Assembly: GCA_002361775.1 (NCBI GenBank)
Contig: DETV01000038.1
Coordinates: 1-64,000, forward strand
Source: Eubacterium sp. UBA3279
GTDB lineage: Bacteria; Bacillota; Clostridia; Lachnospirales; Lachnospiraceae
Reading direction: 5' to 3'
Length of the DNA: 64,000 nt
A model generated the notes under the pieces. That model was not told the origin of the DNA and made no database searches. It saw nothing but the letters and a program-made list of their open reading frames with translations. Made by a program: the position numbers and the translations under genes. This document shows, in pieces, positions 45,091-53,225 of the stretch. The first letter of the stretch is position 1, and each line of letters opens with the position of its first letter.

Positions 45091-45801
45091 ATGAAAGAAG
45101 AATGTATTATTTGTAAGGCACCATTAGAATATCTTGAAAAAGATGAGCTGATGGAATGTGTATTTTGTCATAAAAAAGAACTCAGTAAAACAAAATGTGT
45201 AAAGGGACATTATGTATGTAATGATTGTCATACAAAAGGAATGGATTCAATTATAGAAATTTGTCTTAAGGAGAAAAGTAAAAATCCGATTGAGATTATT
45301 CGCAAATTGATGGATCAGCCATTTTGCCATATGCATGGACCGGAACATCATGTAATGGTAGGAGCTGCATTATTAACAGCATACAAAAATGCAGGAGGTA
45401 ATGTTGATTTAGGAACAGCGCTTATAGAAATGCAAAGTAGAGGAAAATCTATTCCCGGGGGCGTATGTGGTTTTTGGGGAGCGTGTGGCGCTGGAATCAG
45501 TACAGGGATATTTATTTCCATTATTACAGGTGCAACGCCTTTAAAAGAAGAACCATGGGGACTGGCAAATCAGATGACGGCAAAATCGTTGGCAGAGATT
45601 GGAGCAATAGGAGGTCCCAGATGTTGTAAAAGGGATTCCTACTTATCTATTATTGCAGCAACCAAATTTGTCAAAGAAAAATTTGGTGTGGAGATGGAAA
45701 CGAGAGATATTTATTGTATACATTCAGAGAATAATAATCAGTGTATTGGAATAAGATGTCCATTTTTTAAGAAGCAGGAACGTGGGTTTATTGATGAATA
45801 A
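45091..45801 (+). CDS. DUF5714-type cysteine-rich protein
   Basis: 236 residues, rich in cysteine. An N-terminal zinc-ribbon-like part (CIICKAPL, CVFCHKKE, CVKGHYVCNDCH, residues about 5-50) is followed by a domain with HMHGPEHHVMVGAAL (about 78-92), GGVCGFWGACGAGISTG, 'GGPRCCKRDS' and 'CIGIRCPFF'. This matches the DUF5714 family, sometimes found with radical-SAM or methyltransferase genes. The His/Cys motifs suggest a metal or Fe-S site. It follows the exporter by 30 bases, so it may share the MarR control. Function unknown. Confidence 0.75.
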   Translation: MKEECIICKAPLEYLEKDELMECVFCHKKELSKTKCVKGHYVCNDCHTKGMDSIIEICLKEKSKNPIEIIRKLMDQPFCHMHGPEHHVMVGAALLTAYKNAGGNVDLGTALIEMQSRGKSIPGGVCGFWGACGAGISTGIFISIITGATPLKEEPWGLANQMTAKSLAEIGAIGGPRCCKRDSYLSIIAATKFVKEKFGVEMETRDIYCIHSENNNQCIGIRCPFFKKQERGFIDE

Positions 45802-45816
45802 ATGATTTTGACCATT

Positions 45817-45846
45817 GGAGAGGTATTTTTGATCCTCTCCTTTTAT
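45817..45846 (+). terminator. Intrinsic terminator after the DUF5714 gene
   Basis: GGAGAGG (45817-45823) and CCTCTCC (45834-45840) with T4 after. Confidence 0.75.
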
Positions 45847-45912
45847 AATGTCCGGAAAAAATATGTGCATTTTTCTTTATAAATCATATACTAAAGAAAA
45901 AAGGAATATTTT

Positions 45913-46863
45913 ATGAAAATTTGTCTGGATGCAGGACATTATGGTAATTATAATCAATCTCCTGCGAATAAGGAATATTATGAGTCAAAAGTAATGTGGA
46001 AATTGATGCTGCTTTTGAAAAAGTATCTGGAGGAATATGGATTTGAAGTGATCACGACAAGGTCAGACCAGGGGCAGAATCTGGGTGTTTATGAGCGGGG
46101 AAAAAAAGCTGCAGGATGTGCTTTGTTCCTTTCACTTCATTCCAATGCAGTTGCAGGAGGAATCAATAATAATATTGATTATGTAACGTCATATGCAGCA
46201 GTTAACGGTTCAGCAGATGCAATCGCACAGCGTTTAGTGGAAAAAATTGCTGAAGTTATGGGAACTAAGCAACCTTCTCGTGTAGAACACAGACAGGGTA
46301 CAAGAGGGGATTACTATGGGGTGCTAAGAGGTGCTACTTCCGTAGGCGTACCGGGCGCTATTCTTGAACATAGTTTTCATACGAATGAGAAAATGACACA
46401 GTGGTTGTTAAAGGATGAGAATCTGGATCGGTTGGCACGGGAAGAGGCAAAGGTAATCGCTGAATATTTTGGTATGCAAAAGCCGGTGTCTCCCCCAGAA
46501 GAAAAACGCTGGTATCGTATTCGGAAAAAATGGGAAGATGCGGCCAGTCAGGTGGGAGCCTATGAAAATCTTCAGCGCGCAATAAAAGCCTGTCCGGTGG
46601 GATATGCTGTTTTTGACTGGAAGGGAAATGTAATGTACGATCATGAAAATTTGTCTGCATATCCCTATGTGGCAAAATGTACAGGAAACAGTGTGAATGT
46701 TCGTAAAGGTCCTGGTACGGAATACGGCAACATTTCCGCCTGGCCCAAACTAAATAAAGGAAATTTGGTAGATGTTTTGGGAAAAGAAGGATCCTGGTAT
46801 AAAGTGCGTATTCAGGGAAAGTATGAGGGTTATGTGGTAGAAAAATATTTATGGCGCGTATAA
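45913..46863 (+). CDS. N-acetylmuramoyl-L-alanine amidase with SH3 domain
   Basis: 316 residues. Amidase_3 domain (about 1-185) with the Zn ligands 'CLDAGHYG' (His near 9), 'YYESK' (Glu near 25), 'LFLSLHSNA' (His near 79) and a catalytic Glu in 'GAILEHSFHTN' (about 158). A linker (about 190-255) precedes a bacterial SH3 fold ('CTGNSVNVRKGPGTEYGNISAW'). It cuts the bond between MurNAc and the peptide stem. There is no signal peptide, as in phage endolysins; it may be a prophage leftover or act after lysis. A recombinase remnant lies next to it. Confidence 0.88.
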   Translation: MKICLDAGHYGNYNQSPANKEYYESKVMWKLMLLLKKYLEEYGFEVITTRSDQGQNLGVYERGKKAAGCALFLSLHSNAVAGGINNNIDYVTSYAAVNGSADAIAQRLVEKIAEVMGTKQPSRVEHRQGTRGDYYGVLRGATSVGVPGAILEHSFHTNEKMTQWLLKDENLDRLAREEAKVIAEYFGMQKPVSPPEEKRWYRIRKKWEDAASQVGAYENLQRAIKACPVGYAVFDWKGNVMYDHENLSAYPYVAKCTGNSVNVRKGPGTEYGNISAWPKLNKGNLVDVLGKEGSWYKVRIQGKYEGYVVEKYLWRV

Positions 46864-46892
46864 AAGTTAAAAGATTGATTTGATTAAAAATA

Positions 46893-47084
46893 TTATATAA
46901 AAGATATTAGACGAAAAAAGAAAATATGGTATTCATCCCATGAAACATCTTCGGGTGCTTTACAGAGAATGTGTGTGAGGTAATCCAGATAAGCCCGGAT
47001 GTAAGTGCAGTAATTTTTAAGGGTATGGTCGGTGAGACCACGAAGGGAAATCATTTCCCTGAAAGAGTCTAAATATTTGTCCAT
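46893..47084 (-). pseudogene. Remnant of a tyrosine recombinase (N-terminal domain)
   Basis: From ATG at 47084 (AAGGAGA upstream on the minus strand) the product begins 'MDKYLDSFREMISLRGLTDHTLKNY', a SAM-like core-binding domain of XerC/phage-type integrases, running to about 'APEDVSWDEYH' then diverging and stopping after about 63 residues. The catalytic domain is absent. A fragment left by deletion of a mobile element. Confidence 0.7.
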
Positions 47085-47457
47085 CGTAAAAATCTCCTTT
47101 GAAATGAAATAAGTAGTATTATTACATTTCAAAAAGAGGTGGTGGACGGATAAAAAAATAAGATATGTAGTTGTAGAGATTAAAAATCCATGGTAAACTA
47201 ATCATAGCAGTTGGCGGTTTATGAGGTTGTTTGGTGTGGCAACTTAACAATACAACATAAATTCAAAAACTGCTATCTTTTTATAAAAAAGTAGCGGTTT
47301 CACGTACTTAGGGCTAGCCGTCGCGCTAGCGGCTTGGTACAATAAATATGAGATGCAATTATATTACAGTGTATTCTTCAGGCACAGTCCTGATATAGTG
47401 TATAATTGTGCCCGTGTAAATTTAGAAGATTTATAAATGATTTGGCAAGGAGGATTT
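47085..47457. other. Intergenic region with hairpins and the hydroxylase promoter
   Basis: No gene. Holds AAACTGCTA/TAGCGGTTT (about 47264-47300), a hairpin GCTAGC-CGTCGC-GCTAGC (about 47313-47331), and a promoter-like TATAAT (47401-47406). The promoter sits within an inverted pair GGCACA (47381-47386) / TGTGCC (47407-47412), probably an operator for the molybdenum hydroxylase genes; no good -35 is visible, suggesting activation. Confidence 0.5.
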
Positions 47458-48255
47458 ATGCTGACCATAAAAGAGTACATAAAGGCAAAAAGTCTGGAAC
47501 AGGCATATGAACTGAATCAGAAAAAAAGCAATCGTATCCTGGGCGGAATGATGTGGATGCGATTGGGGAAAGGAAATGTAAATACAGCAATTGATATTTC
47601 AGGTCTGGGTCTGGATCAGATTGAGGAAACAAAAGAGGAATTTTCCATTGGAGCAATGGTAACCCTTCGTCAATTGGAAAACCATTCTGGTTTGGAAGCA
47701 TATACACAGGGGGCAGTACGGGAAAGTGTCTGTCATATAGTAGGCGTGCAATTTCGTAATTTAGCCACAGTGGGAGGCAGTATTTATGGAAGATTTGGAT
47801 TTTCAGATGTATTGACTGCTTTTTTAGCTATGGATACTTATGTGGAACTGTATAAAGGAGGAAGAATGTCACTGGCAGAATTTTCCGGTAAAAAGCCTGA
47901 CAGAGATATTTTAGTGAAAATAATTGTGAAAAAAACACCCCTTCATATGGCATATCTTTCCCAGAGAAATACAAAGACAGATTTTCCTGTTCTTACCTGT
48001 GCTGTTTCCAGGGGCGAAGCAGGATGGAAGGCAGTGATTGGCGCCCGCCCTCAAAGAGCAGTGATCGTGAGGGATGAAGAGAATATTATGGAAGAAAAAT
48101 TCTCACAGGAAAGTGTTTTAAAGTTTGCTGATTTTGTAAGTGAAAAAATCTCAACAAGTTCCAATATGAGAGGATCCGCAGAATACAGAAAAATAATAGC
48201 GCAGGTTCTGGTAAAACGGGCGTGTATGCAGATTGGAGGCACAGATGAAAATTAA
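47458..48255 (+). CDS. Molybdenum hydroxylase, FAD-binding subunit
   Basis: 265 residues from ATG 47458 with AAGGAGG upstream. Begins like CoxM/XdhB FAD subunits ('ILGGMMWMRLGKGN' near 30) and carries 'RNLATVGGSIYGRFGFSDVLTAFLAMD' (about 101-127), the FAD pyrophosphate-binding segment. Transfers electrons from the 2Fe-2S subunit to NAD or another acceptor. First of three tightly packed genes. The substrate (purine, nicotinate or other) cannot be told from this subunit. Confidence 0.88.
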   Translation: MLTIKEYIKAKSLEQAYELNQKKSNRILGGMMWMRLGKGNVNTAIDISGLGLDQIEETKEEFSIGAMVTLRQLENHSGLEAYTQGAVRESVCHIVGVQFRNLATVGGSIYGRFGFSDVLTAFLAMDTYVELYKGGRMSLAEFSGKKPDRDILVKIIVKKTPLHMAYLSQRNTKTDFPVLTCAVSRGEAGWKAVIGARPQRAVIVRDEENIMEEKFSQESVLKFADFVSEKISTSSNMRGSAEYRKIIAQVLVKRACMQIGGTDEN

Positions 48256-48709
48256 ATTTACTCTGAATGGAAAAAAGACGGAGGCAGATATTAAGGCAGA
48301 TACTACGTTGCTGAATCTTGTTCGCGATCTGGGCTGCTATAGTGTGAAGTGCGGCTGTGAAACATCAAATTGTGGTCTGTGTACTGTATTCATGAATGAA
48401 AAACCTGTACTTTCCTGTAGCGTTTTGGCAGCCAGAGCAGACGGCTGCAAAATTGATACTTTGGAAGGGCTGCAAAAGGAAGCAGAAGAAATCGGAACAT
48501 TTATTGCAAATCAGGGCGCAGAGCAGTGTGGATTCTGTAATCCGGGAATGATGATGAATATCATTGCAATGCTTCGGGAGAATCCGGAACCGTCTACAGA
48601 AGAAATTCTGGAGTATTTATCCGGGAATCTTTGTCGATGCTCCGGATATGAAGGACAGCTTCGGGCTGTGGAAAATTATCTTAAATACCGGAAAGAGAAA
48701 GGGGAGTAA
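48245..48709 (+). CDS. Molybdenum hydroxylase, 2Fe-2S subunit
   Basis: 154 residues from ATG 48245, overlapping the FAD gene by 11 bases, ribosome site GGAGG just before. Two clusters: plant-type ferredoxin cysteines C38, C43, C46, C58, and the helical-domain set C95, C98, C130, C132 (QCGFCNPGM and LCRCSGYEG). It wires the molybdenum site to FAD. Confidence 0.95.
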   Translation: MKIKFTLNGKKTEADIKADTTLLNLVRDLGCYSVKCGCETSNCGLCTVFMNEKPVLSCSVLAARADGCKIDTLEGLQKEAEEIGTFIANQGAEQCGFCNPGMMMNIIAMLRENPEPSTEEILEYLSGNLCRCSGYEGQLRAVENYLKYRKEKGE

Positions 48710-48713
48710 ATTC

Positions 48714-51002
48714 ATGGGAAAATATGTAAATCAACCGATTATGAAAACAGATGCAATGGCGCTGTTGACAGGAAAACCGGTTTATGTAAATGATATAGCT
48801 CCCAAAGACTGTCTGATCGTGAAGGTTTTGCGAAGTCCCCATGCGCATGCATTGATACGGGAAATTGATACGAAGAAAGCCTTCCTTGTTCCTGGGATAG
48901 AAGCGGTATACACATATAAAGATGTTCCCCAGGAACGATTTACTTTGGCTGGTCAGACTTATCCGGAACCAAGTCCGTATGATCGTCTGATCCTGGATCA
49001 GAGAGTTCGTTTTGTGGGAGATCCGGTAGCCATTGTTGCAGGAAAAGATGAAGCCTGTGTAAATAAGGCAATGAAACTGATCAAAGTAACGTATGAGGTG
49101 TTAACGCCTGTTTTAGATGCTCATGAAGCTTTGGATAATCCGATTTTGATTCATCCGGAAGATAACTGGCGTTCTCTGGCTAAAGTGGGAGCTGATAATA
49201 AGAGAAATCTTTGCGCTTCCGGCAGTGAAGAACTGGGAGATGTGGAGAAAGTTCTGGAAGAAAGTGATGTGGTAGTAGATCAGGTATATCATGTAAAAGC
49301 AAATCAGCAGGCTATGATGGAAACCTTCCGGACTTATACTTATATGGACTATAATGGAAGGCTGAATATTGTAAGTTCTACGCAAATTGTGTTTCATGTA
49401 AGAAGAGTGATTGCCAATGCATTGGGAATTCCCAAATACAAAATCCGAGTAACCAAACCCAGAATCGGGGGCGGATTTGGAGCAAAGCAGACCAGTGTTT
49501 CAGAAGTTTATCCGGCATTTGTTACCTGGAAAACAGGAAAACCGGCGAAAATGATTTTTACCAGAGAAGAATCGCAGACGGCATCTTCTCCACGGCATGA
49601 CATGGAGATTCATGTGCGGGTGGGCGCGGAAAAATCAGGTAAACTGAAAACTATTTCTGTATATACTTTATCCAATACGGGAGCTTATGGAGAACATGGT
49701 CCCACAACGGTAGGACTTTCCGGGCATAAGAGTATTCCTTTGTATCATGACCTGGAAGCGTATCGTTTTTCTTACGATGTGGTTTATACAAACCGGATGT
49801 CCTCAGGAGCTTACCGGGGATACGGAGCAACACAGGGATGTTTTGCAGTGGAATCAGCGATTAATGAGCTGGCAGATAAATTACATATGGACCCGTTGGA
49901 ATTGAGATTGATGAATATGGTGCGGGAAGGCGATGTGATGCCGGCATATTACGGGGAGCAGACCAACAGTTGTGCTTTGGATCGTTGTCTGTTAAAAGCA
50001 AAAGAATTAATGAAATGGGATGAGAAGTATCCATATCGGGATATGGGAAATGGAAAAATCCGAAGTGTGGGTGTTGCCATGACCATGCAGGGGTCGGGTA
50101 TTTCCGGTGTGGATGTGGGATCAGCCACTTTAAAATTGAATGATGAAGGCTTCTATACTTTGTTGATCGGATCGGCAGATATGGGAACAGGATGCGATAC
50201 CATTCTGGCTCAGATTGCGGCAGATTGTCTGGATTGCAATTTGGATCAGATTACTGTTCGGGCAGCGGATACGGATACATCGCCTTATGATTCCGGTTCT
50301 TATGCTTCCAGTACAACGTATGTAACCGGAAAGGCAGTGGAGCGGGCTGCAGAACAGATGAGAGAAAAAATCATGGAATATGGCAGCAAAATGTTCCAAT
50401 GTCCGGTTGAAAAGGTAGAATTTGACGGTAAATTTGTTAAGAACCTTGAAAATGGAGAGAAAGAATCTCTTGGAGAGGTAGCATATAGTTCTCAGTGTGG
50501 CTTTGATGGGATTCTTGAAGTAACAGTAAGTCATTCATCACCTGTTTCTCCGCCGCCTTTTATGGTGGGAATGGCAGAAATAGAGTTGGATAAGGAAACC
50601 GGTTCTGTGGAGATGATTAATTATGTGGGAGTGGTAGATTGTGGAACTCCTATTAATACCAATCTTGCCCGGGTGCAGACAGAGGGAGGAATTGGTCAGG
50701 GAATCGGTATGGCTCTGTTTGAAGATATTCAGTACAACGAAAAAGGAAAATTGCTTCAAAATTCTTTCATGCAATATAAACTCCCTACTCGCCAGGATAT
50801 GGGTAGGATTCAGGTGGAATTCGAAAGCAGTTATGAACAAACAGGTCCTTTTGGAGCAAAATCCATTGGTGAAGTAGTAATTAATACACCTGCGCCGGCA
50901 ATTGCCCATGCAGTTCATAACGCTACCGGATGTTGGATAAGAGAATTGCCTCTTACGCCGGAAAAGATTTTGATGAAAATGATTGACAGAGATAAAAAAT
51001 AG
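48714..51002 (+). CDS. Molybdenum hydroxylase, catalytic (molybdopterin) subunit
   Basis: 762 residues from ATG 48714 (AAGGGGAG upstream); in-frame sequence before that overlaps the Fe-S gene. Xanthine dehydrogenase superfamily: 'RIGGGFGAKQ' (about 250), 'SGAYRGYGATQGCFAVE' (about 362), 'MQGSGISGVDVGSA' near 455 and 'GAKSIGEVVINTPAPAIAHAV' near 715 with the catalytic Glu. Hydroxylates an N-heterocycle or aldehyde using Mo. Selenium-dependent relatives act on xanthine or purines in Clostridia; no selenium or cofactor gene is adjacent, so substrate remains open. Confidence 0.92.
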   Translation: MGKYVNQPIMKTDAMALLTGKPVYVNDIAPKDCLIVKVLRSPHAHALIREIDTKKAFLVPGIEAVYTYKDVPQERFTLAGQTYPEPSPYDRLILDQRVRFVGDPVAIVAGKDEACVNKAMKLIKVTYEVLTPVLDAHEALDNPILIHPEDNWRSLAKVGADNKRNLCASGSEELGDVEKVLEESDVVVDQVYHVKANQQAMMETFRTYTYMDYNGRLNIVSSTQIVFHVRRVIANALGIPKYKIRVTKPRIGGGFGAKQTSVSEVYPAFVTWKTGKPAKMIFTREESQTASSPRHDMEIHVRVGAEKSGKLKTISVYTLSNTGAYGEHGPTTVGLSGHKSIPLYHDLEAYRFSYDVVYTNRMSSGAYRGYGATQGCFAVESAINELADKLHMDPLELRLMNMVREGDVMPAYYGEQTNSCALDRCLLKAKELMKWDEKYPYRDMGNGKIRSVGVAMTMQGSGISGVDVGSATLKLNDEGFYTLLIGSADMGTGCDTILAQIAADCLDCNLDQITVRAADTDTSPYDSGSYASSTTYVTGKAVERAAEQMREKIMEYGSKMFQCPVEKVEFDGKFVKNLENGEKESLGEVAYSSQCGFDGILEVTVSHSSPVSPPPFMVGMAEIELDKETGSVEMINYVGVVDCGTPINTNLARVQTEGGIGQGIGMALFEDIQYNEKGKLLQNSFMQYKLPTRQDMGRIQVEFESSYEQTGPFGAKSIGEVVINTPAPAIAHAVHNATGCWIRELPLTPEKILMKMIDRDKK

Positions 51003-51011
51003 TGATAAAGT
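50983..51011 (+). promoter_or_regulatory. Promoter of the leuA T-box transcript
   Basis: TTGACA (50983-50988), 17 bases, TAAAGT (51006-51011) preceded by TG (extended -10). It overlaps the end of the hydroxylase gene. Confidence 0.65.
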
Positions 51012-51033
51012 AGTAATACATAATTGAACTAAA

Positions 51034-51366
51034 GCGATGAAGAGGAAGAGTACAAATGGGACGGACTACAGAGAGCTGCCGGATGGTGCGAGGCAGTGGA
51101 AGAAGCATTTGGAACTGCCCTTGGAGCGGCTGCCTGAACGAGTAATCCAGTAGGTGCAGACGGAAACCCTACCGTTATCTAAGGGACAGATATAAGGTGT
51201 AATACCCGTATCTGACAGAGTGCATGGAGTAGTCAAAAGTATTTCAGATAAGTGAACGTATGATATCGCTGAATAACTGCAGATTATCCATGAATAAGAG
51301 TGGTACCGCGCAGGATCTTGATTCCTTCGTCTCTTGGCAATGGCAAAGAGGCGAAGGAATTTTTTA
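51034..51366 (+). ncRNA. T-box riboswitch, leucine type by context
   Basis: Starts with the classic GCGATGAAGAGGAAGAGTAC (51034-51053), then the stem I distal motif AGCTGCCGGATGGTGCGAGG, and the T-box AGAGTGGTACCGCG at 51297-51310. The terminator is ATTCCTTCG-T-CTCTT (51321-51335) with AAGAG-G-CGAAGGAAT (51346-51360) and T5. GAACTG at 51112-51117 in the specifier area could present CUG (Leu); the loop was not folded, so the codon is tentative. Uncharged tRNA should allow read-through. Confidence 0.92.
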
Positions 51367-51425
51367 TTTTACAGGTTATTTTGTGGAATAAGAATACTGC
51401 TCAAGGAAAACAGGAGGATGGAAAA

Positions 51426-53078
51426 ATGATGGATTGTAAGAAGTATGTGAAACAGTATTATATGCCCCCGGTACGGTGTATGAAATGGGCAGAGAAGGAA
51501 TGTGTGGAAAAAGCGCCTATCTGGTGCAGTGTAGATCTTCGAGATGGAAATCAGGCGCTTGTGATTCCTATGAGTCTTGAACAAAAGATAGAGTTTTTTA
51601 AATTACTGGTAAAGATTGGATTTAAAGAAATTGAAGTCGGATTTCCTGCAGCTTCCGAAACCGAGTATGAATTTCTCCGCGCTTTGATAGAGAGAAATCT
51701 GATTCCTGATGACGTGACCATACAGGTTTTGACACAGGCCAGAGAACATATCATACGGAAAACATTTGAAGCTGTGAAAGGCGCTCCCAGGGCGATTATT
51801 CATGTTTATAATTCCACCTCAGTCAGCCAGAGAGAGCAGGTATTCCGCAAATCAAAGGAAGACATTCTGAAGATTGCAGTGGAAGGGGCTCAATTACTGA
51901 AAACACTGGCAGACGAGACAGAAGGAAATTTTCTGTTTGAATATAGTCCTGAGAGTTTTACAGGTACAGAGCCGGAGTATGCGCTGGATGTATGTAATGC
52001 TGTTCTGGATGTGTGGAAACCGACAGAAGAGAAAAAAGCAATTATCAATCTTCCGGTAACTGTGGAGCATTCCATGCCTCACGTCTATGCCAGTCAGATA
52101 GAATATATGTGTGACAATTTGAAATATAGAGAAAATGTAATCGTTTCTCTTCATCCTCATAATGACCGGGGATGTGGAGTTGCAGATTCTGAGATGGGAT
52201 TACTGGCTGGAGCAGATCGTATTGAGGGAACTCTTTTTGGAAATGGAGAGCGTACCGGTAATGTTGATATCATTACCCTTGCTATGAATATGTATGCGCA
52301 GGGAGTAAATCCGGAACTGGATTTTTCTGATATGCCGGATATATGCGAAAAATATGAAAAATATACGGGTATGAAGGTAGATGAGAGAAGTCCTTACAGC
52401 GGCGCATTAGTGTTTGCAGCATTTTCAGGATCTCATCAGGATGCTATAGCAAAGGGAATGAAATGGATTGAGGAGAAAGATCCGGATCACTGGACAGTAC
52501 CGTATCTTCCCATTGATCCTCAGGATGTGGGAAGAAATTACGATGCAGATGTTATTCGTATTAACAGCCAGTCCGGAAAAGGCGGCGTAGGTTATATTCT
52601 GGAAACAAGATTCGGTCTGAATTTGCCGGCAAAGATGAGAGAGGCTATGGGATATGCGGCAAAAGCCGTATCCGATCATACACACAAAGAACTGCTTCCG
52701 GAAGAAATTTTCGAACTGTTCAAAACAACTTTCGAAAATGTCAAGAAACCATACAGCGTACAAAAAGTACACTTCCAGCAGAATGGTCATATTACTACTC
52801 AGGTTACTTCATCCTGCAATGGCAGAGTGATTACCACACAGGCAGAAGGAAATGGTCGTCTGAATGCGGTGAGCAATGCGCTGAAAAAAGCTTACAATCT
52901 GCAGTATGATCTGGTTACTTACCAGGAGCATGCGTTAGAACAAAGTTCCAGTTCCAAGGCGATTGCCTATGTGGGAATCCGTAAACCAGACGGCTCTCTT
53001 TCCTGGGGCGCCGGTGTGGATACTGATATTATCAAAGCATCCATTGATGCGCTTGTGACGGCTATTAACAACAGATAA
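51426..53078 (+). CDS. leuA: 2-isopropylmalate synthase
   Basis: 550 residues from ATG 51426 with CAGGAGG upstream (a second ATG follows directly). Joins acetyl-CoA to 2-oxoisovalerate, first step of leucine synthesis. Metal site 'SVDLRDGNQAL' (about 37-47), 'LHPHNDRGCG' near 240, and the allosteric LeuA dimer domain from about 430 ('NGHITTQVTSSCNGRV', 'GAGVDTDI'). The layout is the long fungal/actinobacterial-type LeuA2, frequent in Clostridia. Expression is governed by the T-box leader; no other leu genes follow it. Confidence 0.94.
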   Translation: MMDCKKYVKQYYMPPVRCMKWAEKECVEKAPIWCSVDLRDGNQALVIPMSLEQKIEFFKLLVKIGFKEIEVGFPAASETEYEFLRALIERNLIPDDVTIQVLTQAREHIIRKTFEAVKGAPRAIIHVYNSTSVSQREQVFRKSKEDILKIAVEGAQLLKTLADETEGNFLFEYSPESFTGTEPEYALDVCNAVLDVWKPTEEKKAIINLPVTVEHSMPHVYASQIEYMCDNLKYRENVIVSLHPHNDRGCGVADSEMGLLAGADRIEGTLFGNGERTGNVDIITLAMNMYAQGVNPELDFSDMPDICEKYEKYTGMKVDERSPYSGALVFAAFSGSHQDAIAKGMKWIEEKDPDHWTVPYLPIDPQDVGRNYDADVIRINSQSGKGGVGYILETRFGLNLPAKMREAMGYAAKAVSDHTHKELLPEEIFELFKTTFENVKKPYSVQKVHFQQNGHITTQVTSSCNGRVITTQAEGNGRLNAVSNALKKAYNLQYDLVTYQEHALEQSSSSKAIAYVGIRKPDGSLSWGAGVDTDIIKASIDALVTAINNR

Positions 53079-53170
53079 AATGAAATATTAGATTTTTTCA
53101 GCAACGTATTGGTGTGCAAGAGAAAACCATAGAGCGTATTGAATTGTGGAAAAATAGAAAATAGGATATA

Positions 53171-53210
53171 AAAAAATAAGACGCACTACTTACAGTACGT
53201 CTTATTTTTT
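53171..53210. terminator. Bidirectional terminator between leuA and pgi
   Basis: AAAAAATAAGACG-CACT and AGTA-CGTCTTATTTTTT pair around a short loop; A and T runs at both ends. Confidence 0.85.
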
Positions 53211-53225
53211 ATATCCACTAAAGTT

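Noticed and set aside
48564..48713. Long N-terminal extension of the Mo subunit.
   Set aside because: It overlaps the Fe-S subunit in another frame, and ATG 48714 has a good ribosome site.
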